44,045 nucleotides of DNA from an uncultured Bacilli bacterium (GTDB taxonomy: Bacteria > Bacillota_I > Bacilli_A > RF39 > UBA660), in the NCBI GenBank assembly GCA_934098375.1, contig CAKOOC010000007.1:1-44045 (forward strand), written 5' to 3'. Positions 15,397-24,077 of the stretch are shown here, piece by piece (position 1 is the first letter of the stretch; each line of letters opens with the position of its first letter). The notes under the pieces were generated by a model. It searched no databases. It was given only the letters and a program-made list of their open reading frames with translations, and was not told where the DNA came from. Made by a program: the position numbers and the translations under genes.

Positions 15397-15966
15397 GTGC
15401 CAAAGAATAAAAGTGGATTTGTTTTACTTGAGACAATTGTGGTTATATGTATACTATGCGTAGGTATTTTATCATTATATAAAACATATGCAGGTCTTGT
15501 TCAAAAAATTAGTAGTAATGATTTAAATAATAATGCAGAAAATATATTTAAAGCAGAATATATTGCTCAGAATTTTTTTGATGATGACTTAATAACTAAT
15601 AGTGATACTGTTTATGTAGAAATTGATTTAACGGATGCAGCAAATACTAAGATGAAAACGTGTCTTAAGGATAGTAGTAAAATAATCACCTGTGAGAATA
15701 AAGATTTTGATGATGCAGAACAAATTAATGCGTATCAAGTATTAGAGGTTAGTAAATTATATTATACAAAATATCAAATAAATGCTTTGACTGATGATAG
15801 TGTAACTACTTCTAATCAAAGTATTTTACTTACTTTAGATGGATCAACAATTGATTATTTAAGAAGTATAAAAAATAAAGCAGAATCTGATGAAGAAAAA
15901 ATTGAATATAATTTAATAGTGAAAACTAATAAGGGGACATTTGGTTATTATCAAGGAAGGAGCTAA
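15397..15966 (+). CDS. Type IV prepilin-like protein
   Basis: The 189-residue protein begins with a short basic leader then a class III signal: KSGFVLLETIVVICILCVGILSLY. Gly at -1, Phe at +1 and Glu at +5 form the prepilin-peptidase recognition pattern, followed by the hydrophobic N-terminal helix. The rest is a soluble domain with two Cys (KTCLKDSSKIITCEN) that could form a disulphide. I chose GTG 15397 because AGGTGAT is 7 nt upstream; GTG 15385 would overlap that site. It resembles a ComG-type or type II secretion pseudopilin, but no assembly ATPase, platform protein or peptidase gene is nearby. Confidence 0.7.
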   Translation: MPKNKSGFVLLETIVVICILCVGILSLYKTYAGLVQKISSNDLNNNAENIFKAEYIAQNFFDDDLITNSDTVYVEIDLTDAANTKMKTCLKDSSKIITCENKDFDDAEQINAYQVLEVSKLYYTKYQINALTDDSVTTSNQSILLTLDGSTIDYLRSIKNKAESDEEKIEYNLIVKTNKGTFGYYQGRS

Positions 15967-15967
15967 A

Positions 15968-16300
15968 ATGGAGCCTAAAATAAATATTATAAATGGTAAA
16001 ATAAATAATTTAGCAGCTATAATTGAATATATTAATAAAACTAATGATTATGAGTATCTTCGTACTTTATTAGATGCAATAGAAGAATATGAAGCGGAAA
16101 ACAGTACAGAGAATTTAAAAGATTTTTTGATGCTTAAAACGATAATAGCAGATAAGCTAGGAAGCACTAATAGTCAAGATTTAGATGTTAAAGATATTTT
16201 AAAAAAACTATGTAATGATGAGCCGCTTAGCCCTATAGAATATAAAAAATTAACGGAAAAGATGGAAGATATCGTAGAAAGGATGAATTTAAATGCCTAA
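15968..16300 (+). CDS. Small acidic helical protein of unknown function
   Basis: The 110-residue product is mostly alpha-helical and acidic, without membrane segments or recognisable motifs. ATG 15968 follows AAGGAAGGAG, which also overlaps the end of the prepilin-like gene; the next gene overlaps its 3' end by 8 nt. The tight spacing suggests a three-gene unit (prepilin-like, this gene, the tail-anchored protein). I do not recognise a family. Confidence 0.6.
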   Translation: MEPKINIINGKINNLAAIIEYINKTNDYEYLRTLLDAIEEYEAENSTENLKDFLMLKTIIADKLGSTNSQDLDVKDILKKLCNDEPLSPIEYKKLTEKMEDIVERMNLNA

Positions 16301-16601
16301 TGAAGAAAATAAAGGTATAACTTTTGAAGAACAGCAAATGCTTGATGTGTTTGTGTTAAAAGTAAAAAGTATGAATGAAGTTAATCCAAGATGGAATGAT
16401 ATTGTTTCTTTGTATGATGCTAAGGTTAGAGAAAGAAGCGAAAAAGCACTACAAAGAGAAAAAGAGAATACGAATAAGGTTTTACAAATGCGTATGAGTG
16501 ATAAAGCTAATAAAAGTGGTTTGGTTTTAACTTTATCTATTATTGAGATTTCTTTAGTGGTTGGTCTTTTTATGGCGTTTTTAATTCTTGCGTTAATTTA
16601 A
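16293..16601 (+). CDS. Small tail-anchored membrane protein of unknown function
   Basis: The 102-residue product has a charged, helical cytoplasmic part (about 1-75, Glu/Lys/Arg-rich with KVRERSEKALQREKE). A single C-terminal membrane segment follows (about 78-101: LVLTLSIIEISLVVGLFMAF). It overlaps the preceding gene by 8 nt. The last gene of the unit before frr. No family is recognised; a membrane-tethered partner of the preceding acidic protein would fit, which is inference from the overlap. Confidence 0.6.
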   Translation: MPNEENKGITFEEQQMLDVFVLKVKSMNEVNPRWNDIVSLYDAKVRERSEKALQREKENTNKVLQMRMSDKANKSGLVLTLSIIEISLVVGLFMAFLILALI

Positions 16602-16635
16602 GTTTTATGGAATAATATTAATAAGGAGAGAAATT

Positions 16636-17175
16636 ATGGATATATTAAATGAAGCAGAAGCTAAAATGCTAAAAGCAATAGAAAATATGGAATATAGATT
16701 TTTGAATGTTAGAGCAGGAAGAGCTAATCCATCTATGCTTAATGGAATTATGGTTTCTTATTATGGAGCACCTACACCTTTACAGAGTGTAGCAAATATT
16801 ACTGTTCCAGAAGCAAGACAACTTTTCATTAAGCCTTTTGATAGAAATATTGTTAAAGATATTGAGAAAGCTATTCATGAGGCTAATTTAGGAATTACTC
16901 CAACTAATAATGGGGAAATGGTTATTTTAACAATTCCGGAACTTACAGAAGAAAAAAGAAAAGACTATGTTAAACAAGTTAAAGCCATGGGTGAAGATGC
17001 TAAAGTTGCTCTTAGAAATGCTAGAGAAGATGCTAGAAATAGTGTTAAAAAAAGTGAATTGCCAGAAGATGAACAAAATAGATATTATGATGATATTCAA
17101 GAATTAATTAATAAATATAATAAAGAAATAGATGAAAAATTAAAAATTAAAGAACAAGAACTAATGACTGTCTAA
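16636..17175 (+). CDS. frr: Ribosome recycling factor
   Basis: The factor splits post-termination ribosomes together with EF-G. The 179 residues are close to the family norm of 185 and carry the conserved NVRAGRANPSML segment, the hinge-domain GAPTPLQSVANITVPEAR, and the C-terminal helix KKSELPEDEQNRYYDDIQ. ATG 16636 follows AAGGAGAG. Usually frr follows pyrH and tsf; here it stands alone after the tail-anchored protein gene, so the canonical neighbourhood is broken. The stop codon is in the loop of its terminator. Confidence 0.97.
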   Translation: MDILNEAEAKMLKAIENMEYRFLNVRAGRANPSMLNGIMVSYYGAPTPLQSVANITVPEARQLFIKPFDRNIVKDIEKAIHEANLGITPTNNGEMVILTIPELTEEKRKDYVKQVKAMGEDAKVALRNAREDARNSVKKSELPEDEQNRYYDDIQELINKYNKEIDEKLKIKEQELMTV

Positions 17176-17188
17176 CTTGTTCTTTTTT
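17149..17188 (+). terminator. frr terminator enclosing the stop codon
   Basis: AAAGAACAAG (17149-17158) pairs with CTTGTTCTTT (17176-17185); the TAA (17173-17175) is in the loop; a T-run follows. Confidence 0.88.
17166..17187 (+). repeat. 22-bp direct repeat, copy 1 (frr terminator, distal half)
   Basis: Starts GACTGTCTAACTTGTTC and ends in T5. An exact copy is at 18515-18536, after the J-domain gene. Confidence 0.85.
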
Positions 17189-17224
17189 TATTACTAAATC
17201 TTTATAAAAATAGCAAATGTTATT

Positions 17225-17253
17225 TTGACAATGGTTTATGTTTATGATATTAT
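17225..17253 (+). promoter_or_regulatory. Promoter of the J-domain gene
   Basis: TTGACA (17225-17230), 17-bp spacer, TATTAT (17248-17253), then GAGGGGG as ribosome-binding site before ATG 17281. Confidence 0.8.
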
Positions 17254-17280
17254 AGTCCCCGATGAAATGAGGGGGATTAT

Positions 17281-18507
17281 ATGACTTTTGAACAGGCCAT
17301 AAAAATTTTTAATTTACCACAAAATTTTACTGAAGAAGAATTAAAACAAGCTTATAGAGCTGCTATTAATAAATATCATCCGGATTTATATAAAGATAAT
17401 GTAAAAAAAGAAGAAATGACAACCATAACTCAGCAAGTAAATGCCGCATATGATTATTTAAAAAAGTATTTACGTGATAAAAGTGTTAATCATAGCTCTA
17501 ATGATAATTATAAGGAAGCAGTAAAAGTAAGGCATGAATATGCAAACAAACTAAATAAATTATGTGAGATGGATTCAGTGATATATAATCATCTATCTAG
17601 TAAATTACAAAAAATATGTGACGAAATTTGGTATATTTCAATCGAATTTTTGAATTTATCGGCGGCGATGCTTAAGGAAGCTAATTATAATGAACTAATA
17701 AAAGCGTGTTATGAACAACAAATTAATAAATTAAAGAGTGCTTTAGAAAAATTAAGGGATACTTATTATGCTGAAAATAATATTGATCCTAATGAGATTT
17801 CCTTTAAAACATTAAATTTTGATTGTGGTGTCGAAGATTTTTATAAGCAATTATTAGAAATAAAATCACAATATTTACAAATGAAACAATATGAAAAAAT
17901 ATTAACCTTAAAATTTTTAGGCGAAGAATATGCAAAGGATAAACCGGGTTATCAAGAGATAAGAAAGCAGGTTAAAAAACTTATTAAAGAAGCTGTAATA
18001 GAACTTTTAAACGGGCAAGATAAAGAAACAATTATAAAAAAATTAAATGATGACATTATTGTTGCTTATTTTTGCGACGTTATAAGCCAAATACAAAATT
18101 CTGAAGGAATAATAAATAATGAAAAATTTCAAGATTTATGTAACAAAGCTAAACGATCTGCTAGAAATAGAGGTATTAGTTTTGAAGATATCCTAATAGC
18201 TTCTGATTTAGAAAATGATATGTGTTTTATGAGCCATAAACACATATATATTAATATGTTACAAAGGTATAAAAAAGCATTGGCATCTTTATCTAATCAA
18301 GGAATTAAAGAAGCAAAAAAAATTAAAGAAATAGCAATTAAACACTTTATAAGAGGTTGCAGAACTAATAAAGGCGATGAATACTTTGAATTATTTAATG
18401 CGATTTCTTTTAAAGATAGTTTAAGTGATACGGCGGTATTAATTGATATTATAAATTATAGTGATGTAAAAAAGGACAATAAAAAGAAAAAAAGAATGAA
18501 TATGTAA
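17281..18507 (+). CDS. J-domain protein with a long helical C-terminus
   Basis: Residues 1-65 form a DnaJ J-domain: helix II (EELKQAYRAAINKY), the HPD tripeptide (KYHPDLYKD) and helix III (INQ-like TQQVNAAYDYLKKYL). J-domains stimulate the ATPase of DnaK. The remaining 340 residues are helical and charged with no Gly/Phe-rich region or zinc-finger repeats, so this is a class C (type III) J-protein, not DnaJ itself. It has its own promoter. The gene is bracketed by an exact 22-bp repeat derived from the frr terminator, which suggests it was inserted between frr and ftsK. The client or partner is unknown. Confidence 0.75.
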   Translation: MTFEQAIKIFNLPQNFTEEELKQAYRAAINKYHPDLYKDNVKKEEMTTITQQVNAAYDYLKKYLRDKSVNHSSNDNYKEAVKVRHEYANKLNKLCEMDSVIYNHLSSKLQKICDEIWYISIEFLNLSAAMLKEANYNELIKACYEQQINKLKSALEKLRDTYYAENNIDPNEISFKTLNFDCGVEDFYKQLLEIKSQYLQMKQYEKILTLKFLGEEYAKDKPGYQEIRKQVKKLIKEAVIELLNGQDKETIIKKLNDDIIVAYFCDVISQIQNSEGIINNEKFQDLCNKAKRSARNRGISFEDILIASDLENDMCFMSHKHIYINMLQRYKKALASLSNQGIKEAKKIKEIAIKHFIRGCRTNKGDEYFELFNAISFKDSLSDTAVLIDIINYSDVKKDNKKKKRMNM

Positions 18508-18514
18508 CATAAAG

Positions 18515-18536
18515 GACTGTCTAACTTGTTCTTTTT
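18515..18536 (+). repeat. 22-bp direct repeat, copy 2 (orphan terminator half)
   Basis: Exact copy of 17166-17187. Here the matching left arm of the hairpin is missing. Confidence 0.85.
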
Positions 18537-18539
18537 CTT

Positions 18540-18568
18540 TTGCAAAAGATATATATATGGTATATAAT
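18540..18568 (+). promoter_or_regulatory. Promoter of ftsK/spoIIIE
   Basis: TTGCAA (18540-18545), 17-bp spacer, TATAAT (18563-18568), 17 nt before ATG 18586. Confidence 0.75.
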
Positions 18569-18585
18569 TAAGATGGTGAAGTAAG

Positions 18586-20835
18586 ATGGCTAAAAAGAAA
18601 AAAAGTAAACAAGATAGTGGTTCAAAAGTAAAGTTTAGTTCAGAACTTACGGGATTAATATTTGTTCTTATTAGTATAATTGGGATAGGCTCTTTTGGAC
18701 CGGTTGGTCATATTATAAAATCTTTTGCAATTTTTTTAATGGGAACTTGGTGGGCAATTGCGATTATTTTATTAATGATATTAGGTTTATATATGATTAT
18801 TAAAAGGGATTTACCAAAATTTTTTAATAGTAGATTAATTGGACTTTATTTGCTTCTTATAGCGCTTTTGGCTTTTGCCCATATAGATTATTTGTCAGAA
18901 GCAGATGTAATTAAGAATAAAGCCGTTTTTCAAAATACGATTGATAATTTTATGAATACTATTAATGATGCATCGTATATTAATTTAAGTCAAACAGGAG
19001 GAGGTATTATTGGAGCATTTTTTGCTTATGCTTTTGTAAATTTGTTTGATTTAAAGGGTACTTATATTATTTTAAGTGTTGTAGGTGTTTTTGGACTAAT
19101 AATGGCACTTAATGTATCTTTAGCGGATATTTTTAAGAAAATTATTAAAGGATTTAAAAAGTTCGGTGAGGGTATTGAAGGCAGTAAAGTGTTTAAACCA
19201 TCAGAGGATAATGACGATGAAGATGATGATGAAGAAGTTAATTTAAAAACGATACCGGCATCGCCAGAAAAAGAGAAAAAAATTATTATTACTTCAAGTG
19301 ATGATATGCGAAATTATCATAGTGAAGAATACGCAGAAAGAGAAGAAAGTGTGCCAGTAGCGCCAGTCAAAATTGAAAATAGTACGAATGGAGAGTATAA
19401 ACTTCCATCTATAGATATTCTTAATCCTATAAAGAAACAGGGAAAAATGAATACAACAGAGTTTTTAAATACGAATAGAATAGCTTTAGAAAAAGTACTT
19501 GCAGATTTTCAAATAACCGGTAAAGTGGTAGAAATTCATGAGGGACCGGCAGTTACACAGTTTGAAGTAGAAATTAAAGCTGGAACTAAAGTTAGCCGCA
19601 TTACCAGTATAAGTAAAGAAATTGCCCTAGCTTTGGCGGCTAAAGATGTTAGAATTGAAGCACCGATTCCGGGCAAGAGTACGGTTGGAATTGAAATTCC
19701 GAATAAAAATATTGCTTCAGTGCCAATTAGAGAAGTACTTAATAGTGTTCCTAAATCAATGCAAGATGCGAAAATTTTAGTAGCTTTAGGAAAAGACTTA
19801 ATGGGCAGAACGTGCTGCGCCGATTTATCTAAAATGCCTCACTTATTAGTAGCAGGTTCAACTGGTAGTGGTAAATCAGTTTGTATTAATAGTTTTATTG
19901 CTTCTATATTAATGTTTATGAAACCAGATGAAATAAAACTAGTTTTAGTGGATCCTAAAAAGGTAGAATTATCTAATTATAATGGAATACCACATTTACT
20001 TTGTCCAGTGGTAAGTGATCCTAAAAAAGCTAATATTGCTTTACAAAAAATTGTAGCAGAAATGGAAAGAAGATATGATGTATTTAGTGATGCAAATGTT
20101 AAAAATATTTCTGGTTACAATGAAATGATAGAAAAGAATAATAAAGCTAATGGTACAGATGTAGCAAAGATGCCTTATATTTTAGTTATTATTGATGAAC
20201 TTGCAGATTTAATGCTAGTGGCCGCAAAAGAAGTAGAAGATTCAATTATGAGAATTACGCAGATGGCAAGAGCAGCTGGTATTCATTTAATTGTAGCAAC
20301 CCAAAGACCATCAACCGATGTTATTACGGGCGTAGTAAAAGCAAATATTCCATCACGTATATCATTTGCGGTAGCATCTTCAATCGATTCAAGAACGATT
20401 TTAGATATGTCAGGAGCTGAAAAGCTACTGGGTAAAGGTGATATGCTTTATAAACCAATGGGAGATAATACGCCAGTAAGAATTCAAGGAACGTTTATAT
20501 CTGATGATGAAACCCAAAGATTAATTGACTATGTTTGCAAAGAGCAAGTGGCAAGATATGATAATTCAATAACAGAAATGGATGATAATCATATGGCAGG
20601 AGCAAATAGTCCTAAAGAAGAATATGATGATCCACTATATAATGAAATAGTTGATTTTGCTATTCAAACGGGGAAAGTAAGTGCTTCATTATTACAAAGA
20701 AGATTTAGATTAGGTTATAATAGAGCAGCTAGAATAGTAGATTTATTAGAAGAAAGGGGTATTATAGGACCAGCCAATGGTTCTAAACCAAGAGAAGTAT
20801 TAGTAAAAATGGAGCAAAAAGGTACAGAAGAGTAA
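18586..20835 (+). CDS. ftsK: DNA translocase FtsK/SpoIIIE
   Basis: This septal DNA pump clears chromosome from the division plane or moves it into the forespore. The 749-residue protein has a basic start and four or so membrane segments in about 20-190. An acidic linker (EDNDDEDDDEE), the alpha/beta RecA-like motor with Walker A AGSTGSGKS (about 424-432) and Walker B YILVIIDELADLM follow. The C-terminal gamma winged helix (about 685-745: VSASLLQRRFRLGYNRAARIVDLLEERGIIGP) reads KOPS/SRS sites. The length suits SpoIIIE or SftA-like proteins. With the sporulation genes in the window, a SpoIIIE role is plausible; the sequence alone does not separate it from FtsK. Confidence 0.96.
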   Translation: MAKKKKSKQDSGSKVKFSSELTGLIFVLISIIGIGSFGPVGHIIKSFAIFLMGTWWAIAIILLMILGLYMIIKRDLPKFFNSRLIGLYLLLIALLAFAHIDYLSEADVIKNKAVFQNTIDNFMNTINDASYINLSQTGGGIIGAFFAYAFVNLFDLKGTYIILSVVGVFGLIMALNVSLADIFKKIIKGFKKFGEGIEGSKVFKPSEDNDDEDDDEEVNLKTIPASPEKEKKIIITSSDDMRNYHSEEYAEREESVPVAPVKIENSTNGEYKLPSIDILNPIKKQGKMNTTEFLNTNRIALEKVLADFQITGKVVEIHEGPAVTQFEVEIKAGTKVSRITSISKEIALALAAKDVRIEAPIPGKSTVGIEIPNKNIASVPIREVLNSVPKSMQDAKILVALGKDLMGRTCCADLSKMPHLLVAGSTGSGKSVCINSFIASILMFMKPDEIKLVLVDPKKVELSNYNGIPHLLCPVVSDPKKANIALQKIVAEMERRYDVFSDANVKNISGYNEMIEKNNKANGTDVAKMPYILVIIDELADLMLVAAKEVEDSIMRITQMARAAGIHLIVATQRPSTDVITGVVKANIPSRISFAVASSIDSRTILDMSGAEKLLGKGDMLYKPMGDNTPVRIQGTFISDDETQRLIDYVCKEQVARYDNSITEMDDNHMAGANSPKEEYDDPLYNEIVDFAIQTGKVSASLLQRRFRLGYNRAARIVDLLEERGIIGPANGSKPREVLVKMEQKGTEE

Positions 20836-20850
20836 TTTTGCTCTTTTTTT
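20812..20850 (+). terminator. ftsK terminator enclosing the stop codon
   Basis: GAGCAAAA (20812-20819) pairs with TTTTGCTC (20836-20843), then seven T. The TAA stop lies in the loop. Confidence 0.85.
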
Positions 20851-20921
20851 ATATTCTTACTTTCTTTAAAATATTTTCTTTTTAACTTACTTTGTGGTAA
20901 ACTAATTTAGGTGGTTTAATT

Positions 20922-21686
20922 ATGCTAAAAATAGAAAATTTAAGTGTAAATGTTCTTGATAAAGAAATACTTAAAAATTTTAATTTAGAAATAAATATGA
21001 ATGAAACTCATGCAATTATGGGACCTAATGGGATTGGCAAAAGTACCATTTGTAAAACAATAATGGGAGATCCTAATTATGTTGTAAATGATGGAAAAAT
21101 TACTTTTTTAGGGGAAGATTTACTAAAAATGCCAGTTAATATTAGAAGTCAAAAAGGAATATTTTTGCTAAGTCAAAGTCCGATAGAAATCCCTGGGGTA
21201 ACTAATGCGGAGATGTTGAGAACTAGTTTAACAGAGAAAACCGGTAAAGTAGTTTCTATATTTGAATTTAATAAAAAAATGGAAGAAATATGTCAAAAAT
21301 TAAATATACCTAAAAGCTTTATTCATAGAGGAATTAATGAGGGAATGAGTGGAGGAGAAAAAAAGAAAAATGAACTTCTTCATTTATGGATGTTAGAACC
21401 AAAATTAATTATTTTAGATGAACTTGATAGTGGGTTAGATGTTGATAGTTTAAAAACAGTTTGTAATAGTTTAAATGAATACAAAAAAGAAAGAGATGTA
21501 AGCATTTTAATCGTTTCCCATCACCCAGAATTATTAAAACTATTAGATACTGATTATGTACATATTTTATATGATGGTCAAATAGTTAAATCAGGAGATA
21601 TTACCCTTGCGGAAGATATTGAAAAAGAAGGTTTTAGTAAGTATACTAAGACAAATGATGTAAGTAAAAGTGGTCAAAATGAATAA
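20922..21686 (+). CDS. sufC: SufC Fe-S assembly ATPase
   Basis: This ABC-type ATPase powers the Suf scaffold for Fe-S cluster assembly in the cytoplasm. The 254 residues include Walker A GPNGIGKST, the SufC-type Q-loop FLLSQSPIEIPGVTN, signature MSGGEKKKNE and Walker B LIILDELDSGLDVD with the D-loop. AGGTGG precedes ATG 20922. It starts the sufC-sufD-like-sufS-sufU unit, with no sufB in the run. The downstream gene overlaps its stop by 8 nt. Confidence 0.95.
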   Translation: MLKIENLSVNVLDKEILKNFNLEINMNETHAIMGPNGIGKSTICKTIMGDPNYVVNDGKITFLGEDLLKMPVNIRSQKGIFLLSQSPIEIPGVTNAEMLRTSLTEKTGKVVSIFEFNKKMEEICQKLNIPKSFIHRGINEGMSGGEKKKNELLHLWMLEPKLIILDELDSGLDVDSLKTVCNSLNEYKKERDVSILIVSHHPELLKLLDTDYVHILYDGQIVKSGDITLAEDIEKEGFSKYTKTNDVSKSGQNE

Positions 21687-22341
21687 AATATTATTAGATA
21701 ATATTATATGTGAAGATAATATTATAAATTTAGAAAAACAAGTTAAAAACATTACAGTAGGCGGACAAACATTAATAAATATATTTAATATTGATATAAC
21801 ATCATTAAATATTTTAGTAGAAGATAATTCATCTTTAGTAGTAAATTATTTTAATAATATCAAAAATATGGAAGCTAAAATAAATATTAAAGTATTTAAT
21901 AATAGTAAATGTGTTTTTAATCATTCTTTCATTAATAAAGAACAATATAACTTAGAGATTAATACTGATTTTATGAATGATTATAGTAATATCAAAGTAA
22001 ATGTTCATGGTATAAATGATAGAGGAACTAGTAATATTATTGAAAATGGTTATGTTAAAGAGAATAAATATAATAATAATTTAGACGAATGCATAAAAAT
22101 AATGAATATAAATGAAGGCAAAAGTTTAAGTATGCCAAATATGTTTATTGATAGTTTTGATGTTAGTGCAAATCATAATAATACAGTATCTAATATTGAT
22201 CCGAATGAATTATTTTATTTTCTAAGTAAAGGTATAAGTATAGAGTCAGCAAAAAAGCTTATTTGCAATGGTTTTTTAGGAAGCATTATCAGTGATAGAG
22301 AGTTAAAGACAAGAATAATTGAGTATTTAAATAGGAGGTGA
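21679..22341 (+). CDS. sufD: Short SufD/SufB-family scaffold protein
   Basis: The 220-residue protein matches only the C-terminal half of SufD. The diagnostic tail is PNMFIDSFDVSANHNNTVSNID followed by NELFYFLSKGISIESAKKLICNGFLGSI. The His in SANHNNT corresponds to the SufD His that binds the nascent cluster (SHGAT in E. coli); the SufB CGAHT motif is not seen. Typical SufD or SufB has 420-470 residues, so about half the beta-helix is missing, with a weak N-terminal remainder. Start ATG 21679 overlaps the sufC stop. TGA is the stop codon, supporting table 11. With no sufB in the cluster, it may act as a reduced scaffold with SufC. Confidence 0.8.
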   Translation: MNKILLDNIICEDNIINLEKQVKNITVGGQTLINIFNIDITSLNILVEDNSSLVVNYFNNIKNMEAKINIKVFNNSKCVFNHSFINKEQYNLEINTDFMNDYSNIKVNVHGINDRGTSNIIENGYVKENKYNNNLDECIKIMNINEGKSLSMPNMFIDSFDVSANHNNTVSNIDPNELFYFLSKGISIESAKKLICNGFLGSIISDRELKTRIIEYLNRR

Positions 22342-22346
22342 TATAA

Positions 22347-23540
22347 ATGCATAGAGATGATTTTCCAATGTTTAAGCAAGATATTTTGTATTTTGATAAT
22401 GGCGCAACAACTTTTAAACCAAAAAGTGTGATAAAGGCGATGAATGATTATTATGAAAATTATTCTGCTAATGCTCATAGGGGAGATTATTCAATAAGTT
22501 ATAAAGTTGATGTAGCTTATGAAGAAGCAAGAAAAAAAGTAGCAAAATTCATTAATGCGGAATTGAGTGAAGTAGTGTTTACTTCGGGAGCAACGGAAAG
22601 TTTAAATGTTATTGCAAGTGGTTTTTTTGAAAAATTATTAGAGCCAGGTGACGAAATAATTATAAGTTTAAGTGAACACGCTAGTAATGTTCTTCCATGG
22701 TTTAGATTAGCAAATAAAAATGGAGCAGTAATTAAATATGTGCCACTTGATGCTAATTTACATGTTACAATTGATAATTTAAAATCGGTAATAACAGAAA
22801 GAACAAAAGTAATCGCTTTAGCCGAAATAACAAATGTCGTTGGAGATATTAGACCAATGAAAGAAATTTGCAAGATAGCTCATGAAAACAATATATTTGT
22901 AGTATGTGATGGAGCACAAAGTGTACCTCATAAAAAGACAGATGTTAAAGATTTAGATGTGGACTTTTTAGCTTTTTCAGCTCACAAAATGTGCGGGCCA
23001 ACGGGGGTTGGTGTTTTATATGGCAAAAAAGAATTATTAGAGGAAGTAGAACCTTTATCACTTGGTGGGGGAATGAATGAATCTTTCGATAATGAAAAAG
23101 AAATATATTTAAAGGATTTACCACAAAGATTAGAAGCAGGAACGCCTAATATTGCTGGCGTTATTGGACTTGGAGCGGCAATAGATTATTTAAGTCATAT
23201 AGGGATGGAAACAATAAGCATTTATGAGCAAAAACTAAAAAAATATATGATGGATAAATTAAAAGATTATCCATATGTACAAATAGTTAACGAAGAAGCT
23301 GATAGTGGCATCGTCGCTTTTAATATAGAAGGTATTTTTTCTCAAGATGTAGCATATTACCTAAATAAGTATAATGTATGTGTAAGAGCTGGTAATCACT
23401 GCGCTAAAATACTTAAAAACGCCATAGGTGTAAAAAATACGATAAGAGTAAGTTTATATTTTTATAATACAAAAGAAGAAATAGATGAACTTTGTACTTT
23501 ATTAAGTGATAAAGATAAAATAATGAAAGAAATGATATAA
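22347..23540 (+). CDS. sufS: Cysteine desulfurase SufS
   Basis: This PLP enzyme removes sulfur from cysteine and passes it to SufU. The 397 residues carry YFDNGATTFKP, the FTSGATESLN PLP-phosphate region, CDGAQSVPH, the PLP-lysine motif AFSAHKMCGPTGVG, and the catalytic Cys in VRAGNHCAK. Length and motifs match group II (SufS) enzymes. A full-strength AGGAGGTGAT ribosome-binding site overlaps the sufD stop codon, so translation is coupled. Its partner SufU follows with no gap. Confidence 0.96.
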   Translation: MHRDDFPMFKQDILYFDNGATTFKPKSVIKAMNDYYENYSANAHRGDYSISYKVDVAYEEARKKVAKFINAELSEVVFTSGATESLNVIASGFFEKLLEPGDEIIISLSEHASNVLPWFRLANKNGAVIKYVPLDANLHVTIDNLKSVITERTKVIALAEITNVVGDIRPMKEICKIAHENNIFVVCDGAQSVPHKKTDVKDLDVDFLAFSAHKMCGPTGVGVLYGKKELLEEVEPLSLGGGMNESFDNEKEIYLKDLPQRLEAGTPNIAGVIGLGAAIDYLSHIGMETISIYEQKLKKYMMDKLKDYPYVQIVNEEADSGIVAFNIEGIFSQDVAYYLNKYNVCVRAGNHCAKILKNAIGVKNTIRVSLYFYNTKEEIDELCTLLSDKDKIMKEMI

Positions 23541-23969
23541 ATGGATAGTGAACTTAGAAGAGAAATAATATTAGATAATTATACAAACCCTTTTCATAAA
23601 GAAACTAAAAATGAAGGCTTTCTTAAAGCAAATGCTAATAATGTAAGTTGTATTGATAATATAAATATATTTATTAAAGTAAAAAATGATATTATAGTAG
23701 ATGCTTATTTTGATGGAGAAGCATGCGCAATTAGTACGGCTAGTACATCAATTATGGTGAAAAGAATAATTGGTATGACACTTAAGGAAGCAACTAATTA
23801 TGTAAATAATTTTAATAATATGGTTAATGAAAAAAATTATAATAAAGAGGAAATGAAGGAAGAACTTGCTTTTGATGAAATATACAAACAAGAATCAAGA
23901 AAAACGTGTGCTACACTTCCAACAGCAGGACTTATTAAGATTATTAAATCATTAGAAGAAGGAAAGTAG
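23541..23969 (+). CDS. sufU: SufU sulfur-transfer zinc protein
   Basis: This partner of SufS accepts persulfide sulfur at a zinc-bound cysteine. The 142 residues retain all three Cys ligands: NVSCID, GEACAIS and SRKTCATLP, plus the Asp after the first Cys. The usual NPxCGD reads NVSCID, a G to I change. ATG directly follows the sufS stop. No sufB gene follows, although that is the normal Firmicute order. Confidence 0.93.
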   Translation: MDSELRREIILDNYTNPFHKETKNEGFLKANANNVSCIDNINIFIKVKNDIIVDAYFDGEACAISTASTSIMVKRIIGMTLKEATNYVNNFNNMVNEKNYNKEEMKEELAFDEIYKQESRKTCATLPTAGLIKIIKSLEEGK

Positions 23970-23984
23970 AGAAATCTACTTTTT
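23963..23984 (+). terminator. suf cluster terminator overlapping the sufU stop
   Basis: AAAGTAGA (23963-23970), GAAA tetraloop, TCTACTTT (23975-23982), T-run. The TAG stop is inside the left arm. Confidence 0.9.
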
Positions 23985-23986
23985 GT

Positions 23987-24015
23987 TTGCACTTCTTAAG
24001 GGTTGGTGTTAATAT
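23987..24015 (+). promoter_or_regulatory. Promoter of the 24078 gene
   Basis: TTGCAC (23987-23992), 17-bp spacer, TAATAT (24010-24015). A 60-nt leader follows. Confidence 0.55.
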
Positions 24016-24077
24016 ATTAGTGCGTGCTTAAAGATTATATTTTTTAAGCGTATAAAGTTTGAAAGGTAGTGTTTTAG

